A DNA stretch of 42,861 nt from Longimicrobium sp. (GTDB lineage Bacteria; Gemmatimonadota; Gemmatimonadetes; Longimicrobiales; Longimicrobiaceae), in contig DASVWD010000241.1 of NCBI GenBank assembly GCA_036389795.1, forward strand, positions 1 through 42,861, read 5' to 3'. Positions 42,701 to 42,861 of this stretch are shown here, in pieces. The position numbers and the translations under genes were made by a program. Positions within the stretch are counted from its first letter, which is position 1; each line of letters starts with the position of its first letter. A model generated the notes under the pieces. That model saw only the letters and a list, made by a program, of their open reading frames with translations, was not told where the DNA came from and searched no databases.

Positions 42701-42861
42701 TCCCCCGCCGCGGCGTGCTTCCTGCTGATCCTCCCCGCCGCCGCCCGCGCGGGGAACCTTCGCGCGCGGACGGCGGATCAACGGGTCCGAAACCGCAGTT
42801 GCTACCGTCACTCAGAATTCCCGCGAGGATGGCGAACAGGCAGGCCCCGGCGCGCCGCGCG

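Overview
The window is very G+C-rich, densely coded and written mainly in ATG/GTG-started genes with short or overlapping junctions. A PadR regulator next to a duplicated FtsX/MacB-type orphan permease (the 'ADOP' type), DUF-rich lipoproteins and abundant intergenic palindromic repeats suggest a Gemmatimonadota-like soil bacterium (Longimicrobium-type). This is inferred from gene content only; there is no rRNA or tRNA in the window.

Layout. 1-9.7 kb (mostly minus strand) holds ordinary genes: an acetyltransferase coupled to a nucleotide-sugar-type dehydratase/epimerase, a HAD phosphatase, a lipoprotein HtrA protease, a small KTSC protein, a secreted S9 peptidase and a two-gene ABC-2 exporter. 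9.8-15.9 kb (plus strand) holds an orphan ribbon-helix-helix protein, an M23 peptidase preceded by a GEMM-I (cyclic di-GMP) riboswitch-like RNA, a DUF5648-like lipoprotein, a PadR regulator broken by an in-frame amber codon, and its intact ADOP permease.

15.9-22.0 kb is an accessory spot with an unusual architecture. On each side an intact host gene (the ADOP permease on plus, argH on minus) is followed, in the same orientation, by a foreign-looking gene (a secreted adhesin-E-like protein; a 1062-residue protein with a collagen-like tail) and then by a second, partial copy of the host gene's own 3' end. On the ADOP side the foreign gene reads into that copy and carries the permease C-terminus.

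21.9-28.3 kb is an arginine biosynthesis cluster on minus: argC-argB-argD-N-acetylglutamate synthase tightly overlapping, then argG-argH. It is driven by a near-leaderless promoter flanked by TGAATAG repeats. argF and argE/argJ are not present.

28.6-42.4 kb ends with a compact nonribosomal peptide locus: a divergent AraC-type regulator, a PLP aminotransferase, and two paralogous NRPS genes, each A-T-C-A-T, with no thioesterase, reductase, epimerase, MbtH or transporter visible. Each synthetase starts with an adenylation domain, so the logic is two dimodular lines rather than one four-module line.

Across the window, intergenic space is filled with several families of short repeats: 7-9-bp tandem arrays that often fold into hairpins between convergent genes, REP-like hairpins with GTCATYCYGAG...GGATCTA ends, and other dispersed palindromes.
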